DNA of 36,387 nucleotides, taken from positions 1 to 36,387 of IMG/VR virus record IMGVR_UViG_3300025098_003247. One strand, given 5' to 3'. The notes below the pieces were generated by a model. The model worked only from the letters and a program-made list of their open reading frames with translations. It was not told the origin of the DNA and made no database searches. The stretch comes from a virus. This document shows positions 1-8,319 of this stretch, piece by piece (position 1 is the stretch's first letter; the number at the start of each line of letters is the position of its first letter). The position numbers and the translations under genes are program-made.

Positions 1-179
1 CCAATGCCCTTTAATTTACCTAGTAATTTTTTTCTTTCTGCGGCTACCCTTGCACCTGAAACGGCACCAACTGCCTCAGAAAATGCTTTGGAAGTTTCTT
101 CTACTTTTTTCGTTTTTGCATCGAGACCGTCACTAAAACTTTGTACAGGTGTTGGATTATGTCCTTTCTTTTCTGTCAT
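1..179 (-). CDS. Unknown protein downstream of gp5, partial (C-terminus beyond left edge)
   Basis: The ATG at 179 is read leftwards and the frame stays open to the window edge, giving about 59 residues that begin MTEKKGHNPTPVQSFSDGL. A strong GGGAGG Shine-Dalgarno overlaps the TAA stop of the gp5-like gene, with only one base between that stop and this ATG, so the two are translationally coupled in the baseplate operon. The visible part is polar and helix-prone, rich in Lys, Glu and Ala (for example KKVEETSKAFSEAVGAVSGA). No domain is recognised and it does not look like a PAAR tip protein, which would be one expectation for this position. A small baseplate or tail-associated protein is an inference from location only. 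Confidence 0.7.
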   Translation of the reverse strand, partial: MTEKKGHNPTPVQSFSDGLDAKTKKVEETSKAFSEAVGAVSGARVAAERKKLLGKLKGI

Positions 180-180
180 C

Positions 181-1821
181 TTAACCTCCCAAATATCCGT
201 CTGGTGAATCAGCATCGTTAGGACCTAATTCATCATCATAATCTTCTTCTGTCATAGAAGACTGTTGGTGTGCCATTGCATCTGATTTAAAATGATTTAA
301 ATAAGGTTCTGCAGTAGGCATGGTTGTTACTATAGATTTAACAGTAGAACCTTTTTCCCTACCTGACGCATTTTCTGTTGTAGTATCTGGCATTAAATCA
401 TCGGAATCTCCAAAATCAGGAGTTTTACTAGACCAGTCGTCATGTTTGTTTGTTGATATTGCACTACCTGATAAGGCTGGTAATGCCGGCATACCTGGTA
501 TGCCTCCAGGAGAATTTAGTAAGACTGGAAGTCCTGCTAAACTAATAGGTGCTGTACTAGTTAAATTTATCCCTAATGAAGAATTTAAATGGATACCACC
601 TAATGCAGACATCATTTTAATTCCACCTGCACCTGCAAATATATCTACGCCAGTTGTTCCACCTGTAATCGCTGATCTACCTGCGGCACTTATATCTATA
701 TCTCCTCCTACTGATGTAAGTTGGGCACTCTGTCCAGAGTATATAGATGTTTGTGCAACACTTTCAAATCTTAAGTTACCACCATACCCTAATGATGGAA
801 GTCCGGGAATAGGCTGTAAGCCAACATACTGGTCACCATCACCAGTTGCTGTATCTCCTGCGGCTTTAATATTGACATCACCACCGGCTTCTATATTTAC
901 ATTTCTATCTGCTCTTAAATTAAAATTTCCTTTAGAGCGAATATCTACTGACCCTTCTCCAAATATTGTTATCCCGCCTGCTTGATCTAATTCCATCCAG
1001 GCTTTACCGCTCTTGTTAATGAAGTAAATTATTCCTTCATTATCATCTAGTAGAATTTGATTACCACCACCTGTTCTCAATCTTATATTTTTGCTGGCAC
1101 CGTTTTGATCACCGTCGTCCATTACAAATTGATGTCCTGCACCTCTGTTGCCAGGCAATGCCGGACCGTCTCCTGTGGGTGGTTTTATATTACCCGGTGT
1201 TAATATTCCAAACACACTACTAGGAGATTCTCTTCTAGATGTACTTGAGGATGCTCCTCTAACGTTGTCGCCCAGTAATCCTTGCTCGTAAATAGGTCTT
1301 GCATAATCTAAGTGTGCCGGCCTTAATACATCTGTTCCTTTACCAGGATTTTCATTATCAAATTTGTTCTTTTCACTTACTGGTAATTTATACCCTAGTT
1401 TAGAGTAGTTAAAGGGAGATCCTGCCACACCCGGCACCATAAATGCACGATCTTCAGGAAATAAACAACTTACTATAACTCCGTATTTTAAATTTCCTTG
1501 CCCAAATGCTACTACAACCTGCGTTCCTGCATCAGGCGGAACCATCCACATACCATATGATTTTCCAGACCCCCTGTGGTCATCTTTCATATTTACATTT
1601 TCATTTGCATAGTTTGTACCACCTGCAAATGGAGAGGTCCAGATACAATTAAATGTTGCCATTTCTCTATCGTTTGAGCCTTTAGGATTTTTTCTTCTTT
1701 TATGTAGTGCTGGAATATATACTTTAAGCCTACCGTTCATATCTGGGTCTTGTGCAGATACGACTTCACCGAAATAAATTCCGTCTGTTACATGTTGTTC
1801 TCTTGTATATCTGTGTGCCAT
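181..1821 (-). CDS. gp5: gp5-like baseplate central spike, OB-fold and beta-helix, no lysozyme domain
   Basis: This 546-aa protein should form the trimeric central spike that punctures the host envelope. Residues about 12-110 carry an OB-fold of the gp5/VgrG type (DPDMNGRLKVYIPAL, then GTQVVVAFGQGNLKYGVIV). The middle holds the conserved GNRGAGHQFVMDD and IRLRTGGGNQILLDD strands. Residues about 270-340 are short beta-helix repeats (GSVDIRSKGNFNLRADR, NVNIEAGGDVNIKAAGD) like the gp5 needle. T4 gp5 has a lysozyme domain between OB-fold and needle; here that space is a Pro/Gly/Ser-rich linker with no lysozyme-like catalytic stretch. The last 100 residues are polar and low-complexity. It follows the hub-position gene by 6 nt in the same operon. 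Confidence 0.85.
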   Translation of the reverse strand: MAHRYTREQHVTDGIYFGEVVSAQDPDMNGRLKVYIPALHKRRKNPKGSNDREMATFNCIWTSPFAGGTNYANENVNMKDDHRGSGKSYGMWMVPPDAGTQVVVAFGQGNLKYGVIVSCLFPEDRAFMVPGVAGSPFNYSKLGYKLPVSEKNKFDNENPGKGTDVLRPAHLDYARPIYEQGLLGDNVRGASSSTSRRESPSSVFGILTPGNIKPPTGDGPALPGNRGAGHQFVMDDGDQNGASKNIRLRTGGGNQILLDDNEGIIYFINKSGKAWMELDQAGGITIFGEGSVDIRSKGNFNLRADRNVNIEAGGDVNIKAAGDTATGDGDQYVGLQPIPGLPSLGYGGNLRFESVAQTSIYSGQSAQLTSVGGDIDISAAGRSAITGGTTGVDIFAGAGGIKMMSALGGIHLNSSLGINLTSTAPISLAGLPVLLNSPGGIPGMPALPALSGSAISTNKHDDWSSKTPDFGDSDDLMPDTTTENASGREKGSTVKSIVTTMPTAEPYLNHFKSDAMAHQQSSMTEEDYDDELGPNDADSPDGYLGG

Positions 1822-1827
1822 TTTACT

Positions 1828-4800
1828 TTACTCTGTTGGTGTTCCTGAGCGTTGTTCTTCTTGTTTCTTATAGTATTCTGCTCTACTTTCGTTCCAGGCC
1901 TTTTGTGCTTTATAATTTTCAAAATCTTCTAAATTCTGTGTTCCGGTTCTTTTAATTGTTTCTATTTTAGAAAATTCATATAATTTGTTCTGTGCCATAT
2001 TTAACTCTTGTGTAAACAATCCTCCGCTGAAATTGGATGTACATCTATACACCAGATAAACTCCACTTAGTGTATAATTTATACTGCCATAATCAAATAA
2101 ACCGGTATTGTTATCTTCGTCATCTAAATCAAAATCTAGTTTTCTAGGTGCTTCCATTACAAAGAAAATATCTTGTGTCTTTTTTGTAAAATCAGGCTGA
2201 CCGTCGCTTTCTTTACGGACGTCATAAAACACATCGTTGCCTAACCAATAAGGGTCTCCCCTAACAGATAGATCCATCATTTGTGTAGACGCCGCATTTG
2301 TATATTGTCTCATTAAATGACTCATTGTTGTTGACCTAATGGAGTTTCTTTCTTCCGGTGCAGATTCAACAATATTAGATACTTCTACTGTATCTAATTT
2401 AGGCTTAACTATATTTTGAAATTCTTCTCCAAGTTGCTCATTGTCAAGTGACTTGTAAAATTCCGCCGCCATGTCATTTCCTTCCAGTCCCATAACTAAT
2501 GCAGAAGCATATATGTAAGGAGACACTACAGTTAAATCATTACTTAAATCGGTCAATAACTCTGTAGTTTCTGTTGGTACCGGGTCTTCACTATTTTCTG
2601 TGGTTCTAGTGTAACCAGATAATATTGCATCTCCTACGTCATCCATAGCCAAACCACTCGCAAATTCTTTTAGGTATTCTTGGTCTTCTATATTTGTTGT
2701 TCCCCTTACACTTCCAAATTCATTTACATAATTTTTTTCTTGCACTAATCTAGAAATGTCTTCTGAAGAGTATCCGGCGAATTCTGCAAATTTTTCAAAT
2801 TCTACATCACTAAGTCCTTTGAGAGTCTCAAAAATTCCACCTGCTTTTTTATCTTTACTTAAGATATCGTTTACACCTTCACTATCATTTGTATTTTGTG
2901 CATTTTCTTCTTCTTTTAATGCAGATGCTGTGGCTACACCAGACTGTTGAGCATAGTCTCCAAATCCAAATGCTGGTATATTTAATGCATAAGCCTCATC
3001 AAATGTTAAGGACAAATCCAATATTTGCGTGTTAAGTCCTGTATAACTATAGTAGTATTCTTTTTGTATGGACATTGAGTCTAACAGAGTTGAAATTTCT
3101 TTTAATGTTGGATTTTTAATTTTTTCATATTCTTCTTCAAATATAATCATGTTTGGATTACTAGTATAAGACAACACTGGTCTTACATGAAAGTATTCAT
3201 CGTAAGAACCCTTTTTTTCGTCCCAACTTTGTTCTGAAAAATCTACAAAGTGATCTGTATCTAATGTAAGCCACCTTGAATATGCACTATCAACAGTTTT
3301 AATGTCTTTCTCATTGTAACCTCCAGGTTTAATTCTAATTGCTTTATTAACAAAATCTTCACTGAGGGATAAAACTAAATATATACAATCTTTGATATGA
3401 GTACCAGCGGGAATGTTAATTGAAATTAAAGGATCTGAATAAACGGCTTTACCATTAATAGTTTTTTCTACTTCTTCAGTAATTGATATATCTCCCCTAG
3501 CACCATTAACATTGATGCTGTCGTTTATTGATCTACTAACATCATATTCAACAATTACCGGTCCACCAGCGGCGTCGTCTTCAACTGACTGCTGATCTGT
3601 TTGGGTTTGCCAATTCAACACTTTTTCACCAGTGTCAGTTAATTTTGTAATTGAACCTGATTTTGCGAATGTTTCTAATAAACTATAATCCTTTAATAAT
3701 GCATCAGAAATCGTATCTGGTGTCATTTTAATAGGATCACCTTCTTTACAAGCAAAATTTGATATAAACCCGTCTAAAAATAATTTAAACTCTTCGTTCG
3801 TCTTTTTATCTACCGGGTCGTCTAAATCTTCAAAATCTTTATTAAAGGCATATTCCAATCCATACCATTCTTCGGCTGGTGTTGTAGCATCAGTACCAGT
3901 GTCAGTGACTTCATCTCCTGAAGCACCGGCATCAGGATCTTGTGAATTATCCGGTGTTGTATCAGAAGTACTACCTGGTTGTACTGGATGTAGCCCACCT
4001 AACAGTTCTGATAGGGTTCTGCCTTTTATAGTGTGAGCAGTCTTTAAATGTAATCTATCTCTACCGCCTGTTTTCTGTCTATATGCACTAACATTATAAG
4101 TGGCTCCTTCTGCACTTATTTCCATATCATATGTTACACCGCCTAATTCAAAATACATTTCTGTAGGAACTTTGGATGCATCTCCGTCTGCATCTGAAGG
4201 AAATCCAAGAGGTATTCTTTCAGGCTTGCCATCTACTTCAGAATCAATTGGAACACCGTCATGTGCAGATGCATCTGGATATCCAGCAAATTCCAATTGT
4301 AAAAACATTCCAGGTAATGTTGATATTGGTTTATTATATCCGCAATATCGCTTTGCTTCTGCTATTCTATCTAAAAGAGATATGGAACCGGGTTCTGTAA
4401 GTTTAAAGTCTACTTTTAATGGTATAACATCACTGTCTAGACCATTAAATGTTTGTATAGTAACGTCGTCTATTCCTATATCAGTAGTTCCTGTTTGTGC
4501 TATAATTACATAATCTTGAGGGTTAGGTTTTGTAAGTGTCCTGTGTTTTACAAATGTGCTTTCTTTAGGTGTATCTTCTCTTGCTTCGTCGGAGTCACCT
4601 GAATCTTTACCTGCACCATCCTTTGGTCCAGTCTGTTGTTGGTATTCGGCTAATTTATTTCTTTTTAACATATACAAGGTAAAAACATACTGTGGAGTAT
4701 AGTAGCCGTCTAATATGTTTCCTCGTACTTTATTTCTTAAAAATTTAGAGTACACATTCTTTTGATCATTTATAGTTTCATTATTTTGTTTGTCGTCCTT

Positions 4801-5073
4801 GTGATTGTCCAATTCTGCTAAACCGGCCATGGCTCTAAAATGATTCAAATCGTCTAATTCATCTTGATTAAACTCATCAGTTGTTCTATTACTGTAACTT
4901 TCTATTCGCTTTTCAATGTCTTCAAAAGTCGGACTGCCTCCTTCGTAAAGGTCAAACTGATCAAAAAATCTTTTACCCCAATGTGTTTTGATTCTATATT
5001 CACTATTTGGAACGTCACTTTTATAAATGCCGTAATCTTTGTCGCCTGCTTGATTTTCGTTTACTGAAGACAT
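1828..5073 (-). CDS. Large baseplate hub-position protein (possible gp27 analogue)
   Basis: A 1081-aa acidic protein lying between gp53 and the gp5-like spike. Its N-terminal third has a beta-rich segment (YVIIAQTGTTDIGIDDV, GSISLLDRIAEAKRYCGY, GMFLQLEFAGYPD) and its C-terminal 130 residues contain DLSVRGDPYWLGNDVFYDV and FSGGLFTQELNMAQNKLYEF. Those last motifs resemble the strands that end phage tail-hub proteins of the gp27/gpD fold. Neighbourhood fits as well, since T4 gp27 is the trimer that seats on the gp5 OB-fold. It is much larger than T4 gp27 (391 aa); the middle (about 380-900) is Asp/Glu-rich and not recognised. The ATG at 5073 follows a GAGG Shine-Dalgarno. A hub role is a moderate-confidence inference; another baseplate structural role is possible. 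Confidence 0.6.
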   Translation of the reverse strand: MSSVNENQAGDKDYGIYKSDVPNSEYRIKTHWGKRFFDQFDLYEGGSPTFEDIEKRIESYSNRTTDEFNQDELDDLNHFRAMAGLAELDNHKDDKQNNETINDQKNVYSKFLRNKVRGNILDGYYTPQYVFTLYMLKRNKLAEYQQQTGPKDGAGKDSGDSDEAREDTPKESTFVKHRTLTKPNPQDYVIIAQTGTTDIGIDDVTIQTFNGLDSDVIPLKVDFKLTEPGSISLLDRIAEAKRYCGYNKPISTLPGMFLQLEFAGYPDASAHDGVPIDSEVDGKPERIPLGFPSDADGDASKVPTEMYFELGGVTYDMEISAEGATYNVSAYRQKTGGRDRLHLKTAHTIKGRTLSELLGGLHPVQPGSTSDTTPDNSQDPDAGASGDEVTDTGTDATTPAEEWYGLEYAFNKDFEDLDDPVDKKTNEEFKLFLDGFISNFACKEGDPIKMTPDTISDALLKDYSLLETFAKSGSITKLTDTGEKVLNWQTQTDQQSVEDDAAGGPVIVEYDVSRSINDSINVNGARGDISITEEVEKTINGKAVYSDPLISINIPAGTHIKDCIYLVLSLSEDFVNKAIRIKPGGYNEKDIKTVDSAYSRWLTLDTDHFVDFSEQSWDEKKGSYDEYFHVRPVLSYTSNPNMIIFEEEYEKIKNPTLKEISTLLDSMSIQKEYYYSYTGLNTQILDLSLTFDEAYALNIPAFGFGDYAQQSGVATASALKEEENAQNTNDSEGVNDILSKDKKAGGIFETLKGLSDVEFEKFAEFAGYSSEDISRLVQEKNYVNEFGSVRGTTNIEDQEYLKEFASGLAMDDVGDAILSGYTRTTENSEDPVPTETTELLTDLSNDLTVVSPYIYASALVMGLEGNDMAAEFYKSLDNEQLGEEFQNIVKPKLDTVEVSNIVESAPEERNSIRSTTMSHLMRQYTNAASTQMMDLSVRGDPYWLGNDVFYDVRKESDGQPDFTKKTQDIFFVMEAPRKLDFDLDDEDNNTGLFDYGSINYTLSGVYLVYRCTSNFSGGLFTQELNMAQNKLYEFSKIETIKRTGTQNLEDFENYKAQKAWNESRAEYYKKQEEQRSGTPTE

Positions 5074-5076
5074 ATA

Positions 5077-5379
5077 TTACCTCGAAAATATATCTTTAAT
5101 GGAATCCGATGAAGGTAGTTTAATTTTAGTTCCTGCTTTAAAGTCTCTGATTGGGTCTTTTAATTTGTCTAAATTTCTCATAGAAAATACCCACCATAAC
5201 CTGGATGATTCATATAATTTGTATGCAAGTAAATCTGGTCTTTGATCGAACTCTTGTGTGATTACAAAATCTTCATCGTAAATTGATGTGGGGATATTAG
5301 GAATAGTATTTACATCTAAAAACTTGTTTCCTATTAATTGGCTTGTTGTTATAAAGGACTGTTTATTATATCTAGCCAT
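5077..5379 (-). CDS. gp53: Baseplate wedge protein gp53-like, LysM-type C-terminus
   Basis: This 100-aa protein matches the short gp53 form seen in marine T4-like phages. The segment RPDLLAYKLYESSRLWWVF, followed by LKDPIRDFKAGTKIKLPS, is the classical gp53/LysM-like module (YxLYxSSRLWWVF, then DPxxDFxAGTxIxLP). In T4, gp53 joins wedge sectors into the baseplate hexagon; T4 gp53 is longer (196 aa), so this is a compact version. Its ATG overlaps the TAA of the gp48 gene by one base (TAATG), and its stop lies 3 nt before the next start codon, so gp48, gp53 and the hub gene form one coupled unit. Confidence 0.8.
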   Translation of the reverse strand: MARYNKQSFITTSQLIGNKFLDVNTIPNIPTSIYDEDFVITQEFDQRPDLLAYKLYESSRLWWVFSMRNLDKLKDPIRDFKAGTKIKLPSSDSIKDIFSR

Positions 5380-6290
5380 TAAACGAATCCTCCTTTATAT
5401 CCCTTTCCAGATCTTAAATCATCTAAGTCAAATTTCTTTCTTAATTTTTTAGGTGTATAGTTAGGTGTTAAGTTCACCATAACGTTCATTCTTGTAGGTA
5501 CATAAGTTGTTTCTGTTCCTTCACCACCGCCAACATTTGTAACAACCGGAACATAATCACAATCTTCAGGTAACTGTATAGAATAGTCGTTTATAATAAC
5601 TGGTACTTTGTTAAAGCCGTGTTCTCCCAAATATTCAAATATTAATGTAGGAGGAGGTGTACCATAAGTTTGTTGAACAACCGACTTCTCACCGAAATAA
5701 CTCTTTGTTGCTGTCTTTAAAAAATGCATCATTGCTAATAAGTAATGGCCATCAAACATGTCGTTAGCATAAAAATCTGCCTGTACAGGCAGTGAAGGAG
5801 GAGTACTATTCATATATGTGTATATAGGATAGTTAGAACCATGTAGTTGTTGTGCATTATAGTTTGCAACACCTGATAAAAATATCTGTGGTGTAACTTG
5901 CCAAACCAAACCACCTGTTGCTTTAAGTGGTGCTAGTAAAGAACTTTTAGAATCTCCGTCCTCGCCAGCCATACCGTATATTTGATTCATTCCACCATTT
6001 TTAGGACGAAGTCTTGCTCTCCAATCAAAGTTTGAAATGTCACCATTTGTTTCTGAGCCACTATCATTTATTTGTATTTGTCCAGAGGCTGATGTTGCCG
6101 CCGCTAATTCCTGTGCTTTTTTAATTCTTTCTTCTACATGAATTTTACTAGTTCCGGTATCGTAAGGACCGAACCCTTCTTTACCCATTAAATTCCAAAA
6201 TATAGATTGTACCCTAGGGTCTAACCCTGATACTTTTTCACTAATTTTGTTATTTAAAAAACTGTTTACACTCTTTTGAAAGAACGACAT
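5379..6290 (-). CDS. gp48: Baseplate tail-tube cap protein gp48-like
   Basis: A 303-aa protein, first gene of the leftward baseplate operon. The opening (SFFQKSVNSFLNNKISEKV), the WRARLRPKNGG segment, and the C-terminus with YLGEHGFNKVPVIINDYSI, MNVMVNLTPNYTPKKLRKKF and a final Gly-rich GKGYKGGFV are characteristic of the gp48/gp54 tube-cap family, where the P-x-Y-x-P tail motif follows tube-like beta strands. In T4, gp48 sits on the hub and starts tail-tube polymerisation. The ATG at 6290 has an AGGAG Shine-Dalgarno and lies 19 nt from a late promoter motif, giving a very short leader. gp54 is the main alternative assignment. Confidence 0.7.
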   Translation of the reverse strand: MSFFQKSVNSFLNNKISEKVSGLDPRVQSIFWNLMGKEGFGPYDTGTSKIHVEERIKKAQELAAATSASGQIQINDSGSETNGDISNFDWRARLRPKNGGMNQIYGMAGEDGDSKSSLLAPLKATGGLVWQVTPQIFLSGVANYNAQQLHGSNYPIYTYMNSTPPSLPVQADFYANDMFDGHYLLAMMHFLKTATKSYFGEKSVVQQTYGTPPPTLIFEYLGEHGFNKVPVIINDYSIQLPEDCDYVPVVTNVGGGEGTETTYVPTRMNVMVNLTPNYTPKKLRKKFDLDDLRSGKGYKGGFV

Positions 6291-6308
6291 ATTAATCTCC
6301 TGTGTATA

Positions 6309-6316
6309 TATTTATC
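6309..6316 (-). promoter_or_regulatory. Late promoter (GATAAATA) for the gp48-gp53-hub-gp5 operon
   Basis: The minus strand reads GTGATAAATATATACACAGG just upstream of the AGGAG of the gp48-like gene. It differs from the T4 late -10 element TATAAATA only at the first base and is identical to eight other sites in this window. Initiation about 6-7 nt downstream would leave a leader of roughly a dozen bases. Confidence 0.8.
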
Positions 6317-6363
6317 ACATTCATTAAAACTATTGTTAATTAATAAAAGTGGCTAAATATACA

Positions 6364-6391
6364 TTGACAATACGCAATAGTTGTGTATAAT
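6364..6391 (+). promoter_or_regulatory. Consensus sigma70 promoter for gp55-gp47-gp46
   Basis: A perfect TTGACA (6364-6369) and a perfect TATAAT (6386-6391) are separated by 16 bp, and the start codon of gp55 follows 40 bp later. This is a host-RNA-polymerase promoter with no late motif, so the late sigma factor and recombination genes are expected early or middle in infection. Confidence 0.85.
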
Positions 6392-6430
6392 ACTAACAAT
6401 ATAAATGAATTATAATTTTGAGGAGAGTTA

Positions 6431-7300
6431 ATGGCACAGCCTAAAAAAGTAAATTATCTTAATAATAAAGATATTCTAAAAGAAATCCATAAAAGTAAAA
6501 TGACATACTGTTATGTTACAGATGAAATGTATGCAAAGTATGATGTTATTTTGCAAGATGTGAATAAAATTAATAGAAACAGTATTAAATTAGCAAGAGA
6601 AAATCGTGCTTCTTTAATGCAGTCAATTGGTTACCAAGCCGCAATGGCTGATCATGATCCTAAGGATTATAAAAATAAACCAAAACAGAAAGAGTTTGCA
6701 GTTGACCCAAAAAGTATTCCACAGGAAGAATTAGTATTCCGTGTAATGACCATGGAGCATATTCCAGATGAACCAGGAAGGAAAAGAATTCCTAAAAATG
6801 AAGCAGAAACTAAAGCAAAGGTAAACTTTCCTTCTTTTAAACATTATGCTTATGTAAATGGTGAAGTAACTGAAGTTGCAAGAAGTCACTGGCAGGGAAG
6901 TTTAAGCAATGGTCACTTTAGTGTTGATCATGGTAAGATCACTAATAAGTTAGGTACAATGTTTTTAAAACTAGTTGAAAGGTATAGTCACAGAGCAAAC
7001 TGGAGAGGCTACACTTATGTAGACGAAATGCGTGGACAAGCATTGGTTCAACTTAGCCAAATAGGCCTACAGTTTAATGAAGCAAAATCTGATAACCCGT
7101 TTGCATATTATACTGCCGCAGTAAATAATAGTTTTACTAGAATTTTAAATTTAGAAAAACGAAATCAAATGATTAGAGATGACATCCTTATAGAACAAGG
7201 ACACCTACCTAGTTATGGCAGACAGATTGCTCATGAAGAAGAAATGAGACAGATAAGAGAAGCGGCAGAAACATCTGCACAAAGTGATATAAACGATTAA
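6431..7300 (+). CDS. gp55: gp55, sigma factor for late transcription
   Basis: The 289-aa product is the phage sigma factor that redirects host RNA polymerase to late promoters, normally with gp33 and the sliding clamp gp45. Recognition rests on its second half: HWQGSLSNGHFSVDHGKIT, WRGYTYVDEMRGQALVQL, SDNPFAYYTAAVNNSFTRIL and EKRNQMIRDDILIEQGHLP. The WRGYTYVDEM/NPFAYYTAAV block is the sigma region-2-like core of gp55 proteins. T4 gp55 is 185 aa; the extra length is mostly the N-terminal about 90 residues, which are Lys-rich and not recognised. GAGGAG precedes the ATG. It heads an operon with gp47 and gp46 behind a consensus sigma70 promoter. Its likely targets are the GATAAATA elements listed here. 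Confidence 0.9.
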   Translation: MAQPKKVNYLNNKDILKEIHKSKMTYCYVTDEMYAKYDVILQDVNKINRNSIKLARENRASLMQSIGYQAAMADHDPKDYKNKPKQKEFAVDPKSIPQEELVFRVMTMEHIPDEPGRKRIPKNEAETKAKVNFPSFKHYAYVNGEVTEVARSHWQGSLSNGHFSVDHGKITNKLGTMFLKLVERYSHRANWRGYTYVDEMRGQALVQLSQIGLQFNEAKSDNPFAYYTAAVNNSFTRILNLEKRNQMIRDDILIEQGHLPSYGRQIAHEEEMRQIREAAETSAQSDIND

Positions 7301-7302
7301 TT

Positions 7303-8319
7303 ATGGCCCAACTGTTTAAGACAGCGGCCTGCTTTACGGATATACATTACGGATTAAAGCAAAACAGTCGCTTACATTTAGAAGACTGCCACAGGTATGT
7401 GGACTGGTTTATAGCAGAAGCAAAAGCCAGAAATGCAGAAACTTGTATATTTCTAGGTGACTGGAGTCACCATAGAGCAAGTATAAGTGTTGCAACAATG
7501 AATGCATCTATTAAAGATCTTAAAAAACTTAATGATGCATTTGAAACTGTTTACTTTATAACTGGTAATCACGATCTTTATTACAAAGATAAACGAGATA
7601 TGAATAGCATAGAATATGCTCGTGACCTATCAAATTTTGTAATGGTTGACGACATGTTTGAACAAGACGATGTTGCAATTATTCCATGGCTTGTTGGAGA
7701 TGATTATAAAACAGTTTCTAAAATGCAATGCAAATATATGTTTGGGCATTTTGAATTACCCTACTTTAAAATGAATGCAATGGTAGAAATGCCTGATCAC
7801 GGTGGCATTAATGATAAAATGCTAAGTGGGCCTGAATATGTGTTTAGTGGACATTTCCATAAACGACAATATAAAAATAATATACATTATATAGGAAATG
7901 CATTTCCACATAATTACGCAGATGTTAGAGATGACGAACGTGGTGCTATGTTCTTAACATGGGGAGAAGAACCACAATATGTTAATTGGACAGAATGTCC
8001 AAAATACAGAGTATTTTCTTTAAAAGAATTATTAGATGATCACCAAAACTTATTGGATGAATACACTTATGCTAGAGTAAAACTTGATATTAGCATCAGT
8101 TACGAAGAAGCAAACTTTATTAGAGAGAAGTTTGCAGAACAATATAATGTAAGAGAACTTCAACTTATTCCTGTAAAAGAAGAGGAAGAGTTTGAAGGAG
8201 GAGAAGTACTGTTTGAAAGTGTAAATCAAATTGTACTTGCACAATTAGACACAATAGAATCAAATACAGTCAACAAAGAAACGTTGGTTGATATTTATAA
8301 CAGCATAGACACCGAATAA
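7303..8319 (+). CDS. gp47: gp47, recombination endonuclease subunit (Mre11-like)
   Basis: A 338-aa calcineurin-type phosphoesterase that partners gp46 as the phage Mre11-Rad50 complex, resecting DNA ends for recombination-dependent replication. Metal-binding motifs appear in order: FTDIHYG (D13, H15), LGDWSHHR (D53), TGNHDLYY (N89, H90) and, further on, MFGHFELPY and FSGHFHKRQ. Length equals the T4 protein (339 aa). The start lies 2 nt after the gp55 stop, and its TAA shares one base with the gp46 ATG (TAATG). No key residue is missing. Confidence 0.93.
   Translation: MAQLFKTAACFTDIHYGLKQNSRLHLEDCHRYVDWFIAEAKARNAETCIFLGDWSHHRASISVATMNASIKDLKKLNDAFETVYFITGNHDLYYKDKRDMNSIEYARDLSNFVMVDDMFEQDDVAIIPWLVGDDYKTVSKMQCKYMFGHFELPYFKMNAMVEMPDHGGINDKMLSGPEYVFSGHFHKRQYKNNIHYIGNAFPHNYADVRDDERGAMFLTWGEEPQYVNWTECPKYRVFSLKELLDDHQNLLDEYTYARVKLDISISYEEANFIREKFAEQYNVRELQLIPVKEEEEFEGGEVLFESVNQIVLAQLDTIESNTVNKETLVDIYNSIDTE

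Noticed and set aside
320-985. Plus-strand ORF of 221 aa opposite the gp5-like gene
   Set aside because: Antisense shadow of a well-supported gene, with no ribosome site and Pro/Ser-rich composition arising from the opposite frame.
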